This document shows, piece by piece, positions 1 through 8,177 of a stretch of 33,011 nucleotides of DNA; position 1 is the stretch's first letter, and each line of letters starts with the position of its first letter. The stretch is from assembly GCA_905193225.1 (NCBI GenBank), contig CAJJNV010000020.1, positions 1 to 33,011 of the forward strand, given 5' to 3'. The position numbers were made by a program, and so were the translations under genes. A model generated the notes under the pieces. That model ran no database searches. It had not been told where the DNA came from and saw only the letters and a program-made list of their open reading frames with translations. This stretch comes from an uncultured Oscillospiraceae bacterium. Its GTDB lineage: Bacteria; Bacillota; Clostridia; Oscillospirales; Acutalibacteraceae.

Positions 1-3000
1 AACCGTTCCGTTTGCGTCAACATCGCCGTAAACCACATCGTCAACGGGGGGCTCTTCGGATGCAAACCTGTTATAGGCCTCTCTGGCGGCGATAAGAACG
101 GCGTCATTGGATGCCGCGGCGTCGCTGTATTTTGCGACCATCTGTTCCTTGATCTTCTCGGCGTAGGTTATGAGAATGTTTTTAAGCTCATAGTTTTTGG
201 CGTTGATCTCGCCGATGGAGTCGATGATGATCTCGAGTCCCGAAACGAGAGTTTCCTTGGAAGCTGCAGACGAAATCTTAAGGCCGGAAATGGCGGTTTT
301 AAGAGCTGCGACTGCGGTGTTGACCTGAGCGTCGGTGGCATCGGCACCAAGCTGTTCAACGGCCTTGGCCTGATAAAGGGCCTCGTAAACCGCAAAGGAG
401 CTGAGCGGGGAGTAGATTTTGAGATTGATATCTTGGGCCTTCTTGATCTGCTCGGAAAGACCGCTTTCGTCTCTTGCCTTTTTGTCGGTGGGAGCGAAGT
501 AGATTATGTCGGTGTCGTTTACGCCGTTGAGGCTGACGTTGACGCCGCGATACATAAGCTCCTTACCGGTGAGGGTATATTCTGCCGAGCTGTCGGCGAA
601 GGTTACCTTGTAGGTATCGTCGGGATTAAGACCTTTAAGCTTGATGAGCTTTGAGGTGACGGTGTTTTCGCCGTCGCGGTTGTAAACCATGGCAAAGCCG
701 GTCTTTTGCTCGGAATTTACATAGCTGTATGCATACCACTCATTTTTGGAGTAATTCTCCTGAGTGAGCTGATAAATGTCGTCGTAGTAATATCCCTCGA
801 CTGTCTTCCAGTCATCCACAAGACCTTTGAGTTTGCTGAAATCGGCCGACTTAAGGTTTGTTACGGGATACTGGAGAATGAGTGCCTGGCGGTATGCCGA
901 ACGAACGGTGTATTCGTTAACGGTGTCGTCGCTGGCGGTGTTGGCTCCGGCGAAGGGAATCCAGGAGCAGAGATTGTAGTTGGCAACCTGCTTTGCAATC
1001 ATATCGGCATAGCAGTAGTCGACAGGATGAAGGGCCACGGCGTAACGTACCGATTCAAGATCGAGACGGTGTCCGCCCGATGCACAGGAGTCAAGAAGCT
1101 CAACTCCCTCGATTTCATTGACATATGCCCAGTAGTCGTAGTGTCCCTGAACGCATTTGTTTTCAACGATTCCGGCGCGGTCGGGGAACATCTGTGCGAG
1201 GGTGGAATAGTTTCTGTCCATCTGCTCGATGTTGCAGTCCTCGCGGTAGATGGAAATTCCGCCGTTCTGTAAAACGGTTTTAACCCTCTCTTTAAGCCAA
1301 GCAAGGGCATCGGGATTACCCATATCAAGCTGAGAATAGTTTGTGGGAACCTGGAAAACGCTTCTGAAATTGTCAAGTCCGTAACCCAAAAGCCATTCAA
1401 GCTTAACTGCGGTATCGGTCTTGGAATTAAGCCATACAAGGCTCTGTTCGGACATACCTACACGCTCCGGCTCAAACCACAGCAGCGTTTTAACGCCCTT
1501 TGCGTTGGCCGTGTCGGAAATGTTCTTAAAGCCCGTGGGGAAACGGGAAGCGTCGGGAGTCCAGTTTCCGGTATAAAGCCAACCGGCATTGTCGCTGTCG
1601 TCGCTTGTTTTTGAATCATACCAACCGGCGTCCATCCACCACACGCTTATGTCGATGCCGTTGTCCTTATAGGCATTGATACGGGCGATCTGGTCGTCCT
1701 CGGTGGCATTCTGCATTTCGGAAGTCTGACGGGAGGAAACACCTGCCACAAAGGGATCGGTGAGTGTCTGCCCGTCGTCACGGTACATATTGCAATCGAT
1801 AAACCAGTCTCTCCAGAGGTTTTGTGCGCGCTGGCGGTCTCTTCCGTCGTAAAGCACCATGGCGGTCATAGGAGTTCTTGCGACCTCGCCGGGTGTTAAA
1901 TAGGAATTGAAGGTACGCTGCTTGGAATAGAAATCGGTTTTACCGTCCTTGTAGGTGAAGTTGGTTTCCCAGCTGGAGGACCAGCCGACGGCGATGAGAG
2001 CGCCCTCGTCGCCGTATTCAAAGTTGTAGTAGGGGAATCCGCCGTCGGTGGAGCGTCCGTGGTTGGGAGAGAAGGTTATGCTGTCTCCCTCCGAAAGCTC
2101 GGTGACGCGGGTGGTATAGGGAGCGCAGACGTCGTAATCCTCGCCGTAGTTGCCTACGATAAGGGGATTGTCTCCCTCAAATTCAAAGCTCTTGCAGCCG
2201 TAGAAATCGGTTACGATGGGAGAATTTGAACTGCCGGTGTTGGTCATATAAACCGTCCAGTCAAAGGCTGCATAATCGGGATAGAAAACGCTTGTCAGCA
2301 CAAACTGAAGGCCGCTCTTGTGATTGATGGTGATGTTGGTGGTCTCACTGTGCTTTTTGTCGTCGGTGGTCTTTTCTCTTTTGACTTCGGTGAAATCGGG
2401 AGCGGGGAAACCGGTATAGGAATCCTCGCCGATTTTAACGGTGGAGGGGAAGGAGGCAAGATCGGTGAAATAGCCCTCGTAGGTGGTTTTTGCTCTTGCC
2501 TTTTCGGCGGAGGTGGTGTGGCTTTCGGGGGTGGCGGCAGGCTCATCGGTCACGATGTCAAAGTAGCTGTCGGCGGTGGCCGCAAAGGTTACGTCCATAT
2601 TGACAAATCCGTGGGACGCCGCGCCGTCGAGATAAATGTATCCATACTGGGAGCTGTTGCCCTTTATCTTGGTCACTCCGTCGAATACCACCAGATATTC
2701 TCCCGGTTCAAAGGCATAGTTTAAGGGGAATACATAGGATCCGTCGGAAGAACGCTTGGCCGAAACACTTGTGAGTGTGCCGTTCTGAATCGAGCGCTCG
2801 TAGGAGTATGTAAACTTGTAAATGTTAAAGTCGATCTTGTTTCCGGCCATAATGGGGCGAAGGGTTATGGACGAAAATTTCTCCTTGGCCGAAAAACGCA
2901 TACCTACCGCATATCCGGCCGAAAGGGTGCGGTTGCCTGCGTCATTGCTGTTAGAATAGCCCGATTTTGCAACCTGTCCGAAGGCCTCGCGGGAGGTGTA

Positions 3001-3642
3001 GAGGGTGGGCTCGGCCCAATCGCAGTTGTCCATATAGTTGTTTCCGTCGGCGTTGGATGTGCGGAGAATAAGCTCCTTGGTGCCCTCGGGAATGTCGCAG
3101 GAAAGGTTCTGCATATCGCCGGGATAAAGCACGTCTGAAGTGGCAACTACGCGGCCGTCGGCAAGCACGAAGCACTGTACCGATCCGCCCAGTCCGTCAA
3201 GTCTCCACATGGGGCCGAGATCGTCGAGACCGACCACCGCATTGAAGAAGGTGACCGTGTCGGAAAGCTGGGTAAGGTCGATTTTAAAATCGGCCTTGTC
3301 TCCGGCACTGCCCTTTGCGGGATGAACCGAGAAGCCGTTTGTCGAACGCATGGCCTGAGCGCCCAGGGACATATAGTCGATCCTGGTGCCGAAGCTGTTG
3401 TTGACGGCAAAGCCTCTTGTATTAGAGCTGGCGCCGGGGGATCTGTCGGGGAAGGGGTTGGCGATGGTGTTGTCGGCCGGCTCTGTATAATGCAGATCCA
3501 TAACGTTAAAGCTTTTTGGATTAGAATCTGCCTTGACCTTGGCTGTGTCGGCGCAGGCGGCGAAGGTCAGCGGAAAGGCCGATACCGTCACACACACTGC
3601 AAGAAGCAGGCCGATGATCTTTGAAATACCTTTGGATTTCAT
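1..3642 (-). CDS. Secreted NPCBM + GH36-type alpha-galactosidase-like enzyme with FIVAR region and truncated dockerin (3' end off window)
   Basis: The reading frame is open for 1214 codons from ATG at 3642 to the window edge, with GGAGG 7 nt upstream of the start. Residues 1-31 form a signal peptide (KSK, hydrophobic core, cleavage near AACA/DTAK). Residues about 60-215 resemble an NPCBM carbohydrate-binding module (IDYMSLG, AVVGLDD, DNCDWAEPTLY). A second beta-rich region follows (about 216-360). The GH36-like part has WWMDAGWY at 668-675, LWFEPER at 721-727, YREDCN at 799-804, SCASGGHRLDLES and DYCYAD at 875-880. By analogy with GH36/clan GH-D, D802 is the likely nucleophile and D875 or D880 the acid/base. 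Residues about 1055-1190 are helical and FIVAR-like. The frame ends in YGDVDANGTV, the first calcium loop of a type I dockerin. I infer an exported, scaffoldin-attached exo-acting alpha-galactosidase or alpha-N-acetylgalactosaminidase; substrate is unproven. It is a paralogue of the gene at the right edge. Confidence 0.87.
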   Translation of the reverse strand, partial: MKSKGISKIIGLLLAVCVTVSAFPLTFAACADTAKVKADSNPKSFNVMDLHYTEPADNTIANPFPDRSPGASSNTRGFAVNNSFGTRIDYMSLGAQAMRSTNGFSVHPAKGSAGDKADFKIDLTQLSDTVTFFNAVVGLDDLGPMWRLDGLGGSVQCFVLADGRVVATSDVLYPGDMQNLSCDIPEGTKELILRTSNADGNNYMDNCDWAEPTLYTSREAFGQVAKSGYSNSNDAGNRTLSAGYAVGMRFSAKEKFSSITLRPIMAGNKIDFNIYKFTYSYERSIQNGTLTSVSAKRSSDGSYVFPLNYAFEPGEYLVVFDGVTKIKGNSSQYGYIYLDGAASHGFVNMDVTFAATADSYFDIVTDEPAATPESHTTSAEKARAKTTYEGYFTDLASFPSTVKIGEDSYTGFPAPDFTEVKREKTTDDKKHSETTNITINHKSGLQFVLTSVFYPDYAAFDWTVYMTNTGSSNSPIVTDFYGCKSFEFEGDNPLIVGNYGEDYDVCAPYTTRVTELSEGDSITFSPNHGRSTDGGFPYYNFEYGDEGALIAVGWSSSWETNFTYKDGKTDFYSKQRTFNSYLTPGEVARTPMTAMVLYDGRDRQRAQNLWRDWFIDCNMYRDDGQTLTDPFVAGVSSRQTSEMQNATEDDQIARINAYKDNGIDISVWWMDAGWYDSKTSDDSDNAGWLYTGNWTPDASRFPTGFKNISDTANAKGVKTLLWFEPERVGMSEQSLVWLNSKTDTAVKLEWLLGYGLDNFRSVFQVPTNYSQLDMGNPDALAWLKERVKTVLQNGGISIYREDCNIEQMDRNYSTLAQMFPDRAGIVENKCVQGHYDYWAYVNEIEGVELLDSCASGGHRLDLESVRYAVALHPVDYCYADMIAKQVANYNLCSWIPFAGANTASDDTVNEYTVRSAYRQALILQYPVTNLKSADFSKLKGLVDDWKTVEGYYYDDIYQLTQENYSKNEWYAYSYVNSEQKTGFAMVYNRDGENTVTSKLIKLKGLNPDDTYKVTFADSSAEYTLTGKELMYRGVNVSLNGVNDTDIIYFAPTDKKARDESGLSEQIKKAQDINLKIYSPLSSFAVYEALYQAKAVEQLGADATDAQVNTAVAALKTAISGLKISSAASKETLVSGLEIIIDSIGEINAKNYELKNILITYAEKIKEQMVAKYSDAAASNDAVLIAAREAYNRFASEEPPVDDVVYGDVDANGTV
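2..30 (-). repeat. Dockerin-coding terminal inverted repeat, left copy
   Basis: The reverse complement of positions 2-30 is identical over 29 nt to positions 32982-33010. Both copies encode YGDVDANGT, the start of a dockerin calcium-binding loop (D-x-D-x-N-G). Both reading frames stop at the next codon, a valine. The likely explanation is an assembly break where many dockerin genes share the same sequence. Confidence 0.9.
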
Positions 3643-3677
3643 CTTTTTTCCTCCAATCGAGTTGTATGCCGCAGTTT

Positions 3678-3696
3678 TTAAGCATTTGTTGCTTAA
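3678..3696. promoter_or_regulatory. 19-bp palindrome TTAAGCA-N5-TGCTTAA (possible operator)
   Basis: Two perfect 7-bp arms flank TTTGT. The site sits 35 nt upstream of the left GH36-type start codon, inside its leader. An element with the same arms and a 5-nt spacer occurs at 27070-27088, before the GH3 gene. It could be a regulator operator or an RNA hairpin. Confidence 0.5.
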
Positions 3697-3739
3697 GGCT
3701 GAATCGCCCGCCTTCACATCATTTCAAAGGAACAGTCAA

Positions 3740-3796
3740 GGTCAGCACCACCTGATTTTATCGGCCCGACGGCCGAAAGGGCGGTGCCGCGAGACC
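3740..3796 (-). promoter_or_regulatory. Structured segment in the leader of the left GH36 gene
   Basis: Read on the minus strand, GGTC (3796-3793) pairs with GACC (3743-3740). GCACC (3787-3783) pairs with GGTGC (3749-3745). An inner GC-rich hairpin, CGGCC-GTCG-GGCCG, fills the loop. The nested arrangement suggests a folded 5' untranslated RNA, but I recognise no known riboswitch class in it. Confidence 0.35.
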
Positions 3797-3958
3797 TAAA
3801 CGTCCCCGGGAAAGGCAAGCCGGTTAAAAAACCGACCGGGCGCGGCGCAATGCGGCTGGGAATTGTATCCTTTTCGAAAAACGAAGCTCTCGGCGGCCGT
3901 AACAAAATGAAACGGACGAAAAACCATTTCCGCGAAAAACATACATAAACACAGTGTT

Positions 3959-3987
3959 ATTATACATACAAAAACCCGTAAAGTCAA
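3959..3987 (-). promoter_or_regulatory. Sigma-A-type promoter of the left GH36 gene
   Basis: On the minus strand TTGACT (3987-3982) and TATAAT (3964-3959) are separated by 17 nt, close to consensus. Transcription would start near 3952, giving a leader of about 310 nt before the ATG at 3642. Confidence 0.7.
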
Positions 3988-4100
3988 TGGAGTTTTGCAT
4001 ATGTTTGCTTAAAAATATCAAACAGATAAATCCGAATAAAACGATTGTCCGATTTTGCGTTATGCCGATCGGGAAGGCTTTGTTTCGACGGCGCTTTCAG

Positions 4101-4133
4101 AAAGAAAAAAAGAGGCGGTTGCCACGGCCGCCC
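4101..4133 (-). terminator. Possible intrinsic terminator, minus strand
   Basis: On the minus strand GGCGG (4132-4128) and CCGCC (4118-4114) form a 5-bp stem with a 9-nt loop, followed by TC and seven T. No minus-strand gene precedes it. It would block antisense transcription from the ribosomal side, or it may be fortuitous. Confidence 0.35.
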
Positions 4134-4632
4134 GTTTTGAAAAACCGCACCGAAAAAGACCGCCGTAAAAGCGCCTGTATAATGCCTATATACATAAATG
4201 TAAGAAAACCGGCCGCAAAGGGGGGACAAAAACCTCACAATATGCAGTGGGGATTATACGGTGTTGGCTATATGGCGTTGTGCGATGTTTTATAGCAATA
4301 CAATAATGTAAGAAAAACCACAGCGAAAATAAATACCGGCCAAGCAGCAGATAAAGAAGCAGGCCGGGAAACCGATCGACAAAACGACTGAAGCACCGAC
4401 CGGGAGACCGATGCCCCGGCCGAAACCGCCCATTATACCTTTACACCCTTATGGTTGCACGATATGATGTTATGCAGGGCACAGCAGCGTAAATTCAAAA
4501 ATATTTTACAAAGATTTTTTCGGACAAAAACCACATTATGTGCCAAAAAGGTGTTGTCGGCACAATTTGTAGAAAAATTTTTTTAAAATTCCCGCCCGCC
4601 GCAAAAATACTGAAAAAACTTTAAAAAAGGGG

Positions 4633-4661
4633 TTGCAATTGCGCTTGTTTTGTGTTAGTAT
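4633..4661 (+). promoter_or_regulatory. Main promoter of the S10-spc-alpha operon
   Basis: TTGCAA (4633-4638) and TAGTAT (4656-4661) are spaced by 17 nt. An A/T tract just upstream (about 4602-4628) resembles an UP element, as expected for a strong ribosomal promoter. Predicted start is near 4668. Confidence 0.7.
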
Positions 4662-4667
4662 TATCAA

Positions 4668-5044
4668 GCACATTTGTGCAGATATGCGTTGATGTGGGAG
4701 GTGGCTGTCCGGGCTCGTCACTCGAGACAGGGAATTTCCACGGAGTATGTCCGATTTTAAAACCGGGCGACAGTTAATTTTTTAACGGCACCAAAAGGGT
4801 TTTTTCTCTTTTCCACTTGAAAAGACCGTCCAAAGCGTTGTCGGCGGATACGCGCGGCGAAGCAGAGGGAGAAAAAGGTGCAAAGGCGTTTTGTAATCCC
4901 GGAATAGGCTTTTTGGCCCGCTCCGGTTTTTCGATGAACGGGCACGGAACACACGGCAAGGTGTTACATTTATCGAAGCCAAAGCGTCGCCCGCCACCCT
5001 AACGTCCTTTTCGGACGAACAATTTAAGGAGGCGTACCATTAAA
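4668..5044 (+). promoter_or_regulatory. Long structured leader of the S10 operon
   Basis: About 375 nt separate the predicted start from rpsJ. Near the 5' end a compound hairpin can form: GTGG (4694-4697) with CCAC (4738-4741), CTGT (4705-4708) with ACAG (4727-4730), and CTCG (4714-4717) with CGAG (4723-4726) around a TCACT loop. A second hairpin, CGTCC/GGACG (5003-5017), stands just before the rpsJ ribosome-binding site. Autogenous control by a ribosomal protein such as L4 would be a natural role, but that is inference. Confidence 0.45.
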
Positions 5045-5356
5045 ATGGCAGCAAAAGAAAAAATCAGAATCAGACTTAAAGGTTACGATCATCAGCTGGT
5101 CGATCAGGCCGCAGAGAAGATCGTTGAAACCGCAAAGAGAACCGGTACCCGCGTTTCGGGACCCATTCCCCTTCCCACTCACAAGGAAGTGGTCACCATT
5201 CTCCGTGCAGTCCACAAGTATAAGGACTCCCGCGAGCAGTTCGAAATGCGCACCCACAAGCGTCTGATCGACGTGATCCGTCCGTCCAACAAAACGGTCG
5301 AATCCTTAATGAGTCTTGAACTCCCTGCCGGCGTTGAGATTGAAATTAAGCTTTAA
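5045..5356 (+). CDS. rpsJ: 30S ribosomal protein S10
   Basis: This 103-residue protein has the family's usual length. It shows IRLKGYDHQLVDQAAEKIV at the start and the conserved GPIPLPTH segment. S10 sits in the 30S head and also serves as NusE in antitermination with NusB/NusG. It is the first gene of the cluster, as in most bacteria. The start follows AAGGAGG at 5026-5032 with a long 12-nt spacer; no better start is visible. A hairpin lies immediately upstream and another between this gene and rplC. Confidence 0.97.
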   Translation: MAAKEKIRIRLKGYDHQLVDQAAEKIVETAKRTGTRVSGPIPLPTHKEVVTILRAVHKYKDSREQFEMRTHKRLIDVIRPSNKTVESLMSLELPAGVEIEIKL

Positions 5357-5391
5357 TTGATTTCATACAGCGCCTGACGAGAGGTCATGTC

Positions 5392-5407
5392 GGTCGAAAG
5401 ATCGACC
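5392..5407 (+). other. Intercistronic hairpin, rpsJ-rplC
   Basis: GGTCGA-AAGA-TCGACC forms a perfect 6-bp stem with a 4-nt loop between rpsJ and the rplC ribosome-binding site. No T-run follows, so mRNA processing or stability is more likely than termination. Confidence 0.4.
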
Positions 5408-5431
5408 AATAACCACAAGGAGGAAAAAATA

Positions 5432-6061
5432 ATGAAAAAAGCAATCATCGGAAAAAAGCTCGGTATGACTCAGCTTTTTGATGACCGCGGGAATGTCATT
5501 CCCGTAACTGCTGTTGAGGCCGGCCCCTGCGTTATCACCCAGGTCAAGACAGTGGAGAACGACGGTTATGCGGCTTATCAGTACGGCTTTGGCGAGATCA
5601 AGGTCAGCCACGTAAACAAGCCCATGGCAGGTCACTTCAAGAAGAATGATGTCGCTCCCAAGAAGTATCTCCGCGAATTCCGTCTTGACGGCGTGGAAGC
5701 TAATGTAGGCGACCTCATCAAGGCCGACGTTTTCGCCGAGGGCGAGAGCATCGACGTAACCGGCACCAGCAAGGGTAAAGGAACCGCCGGCGTTATCAAG
5801 CGCTGGAACTTCCAGAGACTTAAGGAATCCCACGGTACCGGCCCGGTTCACCGTCACGCAGGATCCCAGGGCGCCTGCTCCAGCCCCTCCCGTGTATTTA
5901 AGGGAACAAAGGGCGCAGGACGACTCGGCTGCGAGCGTGTAACCGTTCAGAATCTCGAAATCGTAAAAGTTGACGTTGAGAATAACATCATCGCCATCAA
6001 GGGTGCCATCCCCGGCCCCAAGGGCGGAATCGTTATGATCACCGACAGCGTGAAAGCATAA
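5432..6061 (+). CDS. rplC: 50S ribosomal protein L3
   Basis: L3 of 209 residues beginning MKKAIIGKKLGMTQLF, the typical N-terminus; the frame stays open further upstream. I chose ATG 5432 because AAGGAGG lies just before it and the family starts here. L3 helps organise the 3' half of 23S rRNA and reaches the peptidyl-transferase centre; the loop with KRWNFQR, GTGPVHRHAGSQG is conserved. It follows rpsJ after a 75-nt gap that holds a hairpin. Confidence 0.97.
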   Translation: MKKAIIGKKLGMTQLFDDRGNVIPVTAVEAGPCVITQVKTVENDGYAAYQYGFGEIKVSHVNKPMAGHFKKNDVAPKKYLREFRLDGVEANVGDLIKADVFAEGESIDVTGTSKGKGTAGVIKRWNFQRLKESHGTGPVHRHAGSQGACSSPSRVFKGTKGAGRLGCERVTVQNLEIVKVDVENNIIAIKGAIPGPKGGIVMITDSVKA

Positions 6062-6078
6062 GGGAAGGAGAGTTTTAA

Positions 6079-6702
6079 ATGCCTAAGGTAAAAGTATTTG
6101 ATATGGCAGGCAAGGATGTGGGCGAGCTCGAGCTCAACGACGCCGTTTTCGGTATCGAGCCCAACGTCGAGGCAATGCACCGCGCCGTTGTTGCATATCT
6201 TGCAAATCAGCGTCAGGGCACCCAGTCAGCTCTCACCCGTGCCGAAGTCGCCGGCGGCGGAAGAAAGCCCTGGAGACAAAAAGGAACCGGCCGCGCCCGT
6301 CAGGGATCGACCAGAGCCGTTCAGTGGACCCACGGCGGTATCGCCTTCGCTCCCAAGCCCCGCGACTATCGTCAGTCCGTCAACAAGAAGGTCAAGCGCC
6401 TCGCAATCCTCTCGGCCCTGTCCGATAAGGTTGCAAACGAGAGCTTCATCGTGCTCGACGCGCTCACCCTTGAAGGCTACAAGACCAAGGTTGTCGCCGA
6501 CACTCTCAAGAATGTCAAGGCCGGCAAAAAGGTACTCTTCGTACTGGCCGACAGCGACGACAAGGCCGTCAAATCCGCCCGCAACATCGAGGGCGTGAAG
6601 GTAGCCGGCACAAACACCATTTCGACCTACGACATTGTCAACGCCGACAGCGTTGTGATCGTTAAGGACGCCGTTAAAATGCTTGAGGAGGTATACGCAT
6701 AA
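6079..6702 (+). CDS. rplD: 50S ribosomal protein L4
   Basis: L4 of 207 residues. The basic extended loop (RAEVAGGGRKPWRQKGTGRA, then RQGSTRAVQWTHGG) is the tunnel-lining segment that contacts macrolides. L4 represses its own S10 operon in E. coli through the leader, which makes the structured leader upstream of rpsJ worth noting. GGAAGGAG precedes the ATG. The stop codon overlaps the rplW start by one base (TAATG), suggesting translational coupling. Confidence 0.97.
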   Translation: MPKVKVFDMAGKDVGELELNDAVFGIEPNVEAMHRAVVAYLANQRQGTQSALTRAEVAGGGRKPWRQKGTGRARQGSTRAVQWTHGGIAFAPKPRDYRQSVNKKVKRLAILSALSDKVANESFIVLDALTLEGYKTKVVADTLKNVKAGKKVLFVLADSDDKAVKSARNIEGVKVAGTNTISTYDIVNADSVVIVKDAVKMLEEVYA

Positions 6703-7001
6703 TGAGTAAAACCGCTCAGGAAGTCATTCTTGCCCCGGTCATCACCGAAAAGTCAATGTCGGCCGCAAGAGACGCAAAGAAATTTTCCTTTAAAGTAGCA
6801 AAGGACGCCACCAAGATCGACATCAAAAAGGCCGTCGAAGAGCTCTTTAAGGTTAAAGTAAGCAAGGTCAACACCATCCATATGAGAGGCAAATCCCGCC
6901 GTTACGGCCGTTTTGAGGGATACACCGCTTCCTGGAAAAAGGCTGTTGTTACCTTAACACCCGACTCAAAGAATATCGAATTCTTCGAGGGCATGATGTA
7001 A
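6702..7001 (+). CDS. rplW: 50S ribosomal protein L23
   Basis: L23 of 99 residues with the family pattern VILAPVITEKSM near the start and VNTIHMRGKSRRYGRFEG in the loop. It lines the peptide exit port, where trigger factor and SRP dock. The start overlaps the rplD stop by one base; its ribosome-binding site (TTGAGGAGG) lies within the end of rplD. Length and position between L4 and L2 are standard. Confidence 0.97.
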   Translation: MSKTAQEVILAPVITEKSMSAARDAKKFSFKVAKDATKIDIKKAVEELFKVKVSKVNTIHMRGKSRRYGRFEGYTASWKKAVVTLTPDSKNIEFFEGMM

Positions 7002-7020
7002 TTAAGGAGAGTGAAGAAAA

Positions 7021-7854
7021 ATGGCAATCAAACATTACAAGCCGACCACACCGGGTCGCCGTGGAATGTCGGTAGTTGATTATTCCGAGCTTTCTAAGGT
7101 AGCCCCCGAGCGCAGCCTGCTGGAGCCCATGAAGAAAAACTCCGGACGCAACAGCTACGGCCGCATCACCGTTCGTCATCGCGGCGGCGGAAATCGCAGA
7201 AAATACCGTATAATCGACTTTAAGCGCGACAAGGCTGCAGCAGCCACCGTGCTTACCCTTGAGTACGATCCCAACCGTACCGCCAACATCGCCCTCGTTC
7301 AGTATGAGGACGGCGAAAAGCGCTACATCATCGCTCCTCAGGGACTTAAAGTGGGCGACAAGGTAGAAAACGGAACCGAGGCCGACATCGTAACCGGCAA
7401 CGCTCTTCCCCTTTCGGCCATCCCCACCGGTACCTTTATCCACAATGTCGAGCTTTATCCCGGCAAGGGCGCTCAGCTTGCCCGCGCAGGCGGCTGCATG
7501 GCTCAGCTTATGGGTAAAGAGGGCGACAAATATGCCCTTATCCGTCTCCCCTCAGGCGAGATGAGATATGTTCCCGTAAACTGCATGGCAACAGTCGGAC
7601 AGGTCGGCAACGTCGATCATGTCAACGTAAATGTAGGTAAAGCCGGTAAAACCCGTTACAAGGGCTTCCGTCCCACCGTTCGCGGCTCGGTCATGAACCC
7701 CTGCGACCACCCCCACGGCGGCGGTGAAGGCAAGGCGCCTATCGGCCGTTCCGGACCTCTTACCCCCTGGGGTAAGCCCGCCCTCGGCTACAAGACCCGC
7801 AAGCATCACAACAGTTCCGACAAGCTTATTGTTAAGCGTCGCAACTCGAAGTAA
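7021..7854 (+). CDS. rplB: 50S ribosomal protein L2
   Basis: L2 of 277 residues, normal length. It has the OB and SH3-like domains and the signature MNPCDHPHGGGEGKAP, with H230 matching the conserved histidine near the peptidyl-transferase centre (E. coli H229). It is required for subunit association and tRNA binding. TTAAGGAG precedes the ATG after a short gap behind rplW. Confidence 0.98.
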   Translation: MAIKHYKPTTPGRRGMSVVDYSELSKVAPERSLLEPMKKNSGRNSYGRITVRHRGGGNRRKYRIIDFKRDKAAAATVLTLEYDPNRTANIALVQYEDGEKRYIIAPQGLKVGDKVENGTEADIVTGNALPLSAIPTGTFIHNVELYPGKGAQLARAGGCMAQLMGKEGDKYALIRLPSGEMRYVPVNCMATVGQVGNVDHVNVNVGKAGKTRYKGFRPTVRGSVMNPCDHPHGGGEGKAPIGRSGPLTPWGKPALGYKTRKHHNSSDKLIVKRRNSK

Positions 7855-7875
7855 CGGACGAAAGGAGCTTATATT

Positions 7876-8157
7876 ATGGGCAGAAGTATTAAAAAAGGGC
7901 CTTTCGTTCAGCCCGTCTTGCTCAAAAGAGTTCAGGCAATGAACGAAGCCGGTGAAAAGAGAGTGCTCAAAACCTGGAGCCGTGCTTCAACCATCTTCCC
8001 GGATTTCGTAGGACACACCTTTGCGGTCCACGACGGCCGCAAGCACGTTCCGGTATATGTAACCGAGGATATGGTCGGTCATAAGCTGGGAGAATTTGCT
8101 CCCACCCGCACCTTCAGAGGTCACGCCGGTTCTAAAACTTCCAATTCCGGTAAATAA
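7876..8157 (+). CDS. rpsS: 30S ribosomal protein S19
   Basis: S19 of 93 residues beginning MGRSIKKGPFVQPVLLKRV, with TWSRASTIFPDFVGHTFAVH and the conserved HKLGEFAPTRTFRGH. It forms a complex with S13 in the 30S head and touches A-site tRNA. The start follows GAAAGGAG. Gene order L2-S19-L22 is universal in bacteria. Confidence 0.98.
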   Translation: MGRSIKKGPFVQPVLLKRVQAMNEAGEKRVLKTWSRASTIFPDFVGHTFAVHDGRKHVPVYVTEDMVGHKLGEFAPTRTFRGHAGSKTSNSGK

Positions 8158-8177
8158 GGCGAAAGGAGAACAAAACT

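Larger units (their letters stand above)
3643..5044. other. 1.4 kb non-coding divergent promoter region
   Basis: No supportable protein gene lies between the left GH36-type gene and rpsJ; the open frames here lack ribosome-binding sites and recognisable content. The left part (to about 3952) is the long leader of the minus-strand GH36 gene, including a 7-5-7 palindrome. A minus-strand terminator-like hairpin lies at 4101-4133. The stretch 4140-4600 shows only degenerate ACCGA/CCGG-type words and A/T tracts. The right part holds the ribosomal promoter and a leader of about 375 nt. Confidence 0.7.

Noticed and set aside
1..3642. Lipoprotein signal in the left GH36 enzyme because of the cysteine after TFAA
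   Set aside because: The residue at -3 is phenylalanine, which does not fit a lipobox, and a dockerin enzyme is expected to be released and bound to scaffoldin.
3954..4295. 113-codon plus-strand frame and several minus-strand frames in the 1.4 kb gap
   Set aside because: No ribosome-binding site, no recognisable family, and overlap with a promoter and leader signals.
4668..5044. Known riboswitch in the S10 leader
   Set aside because: I found no consensus core of the common classes (cobalamin, FMN, SAM, c-di-GMP, TPP); a ribosomal-protein leader fits the context better.
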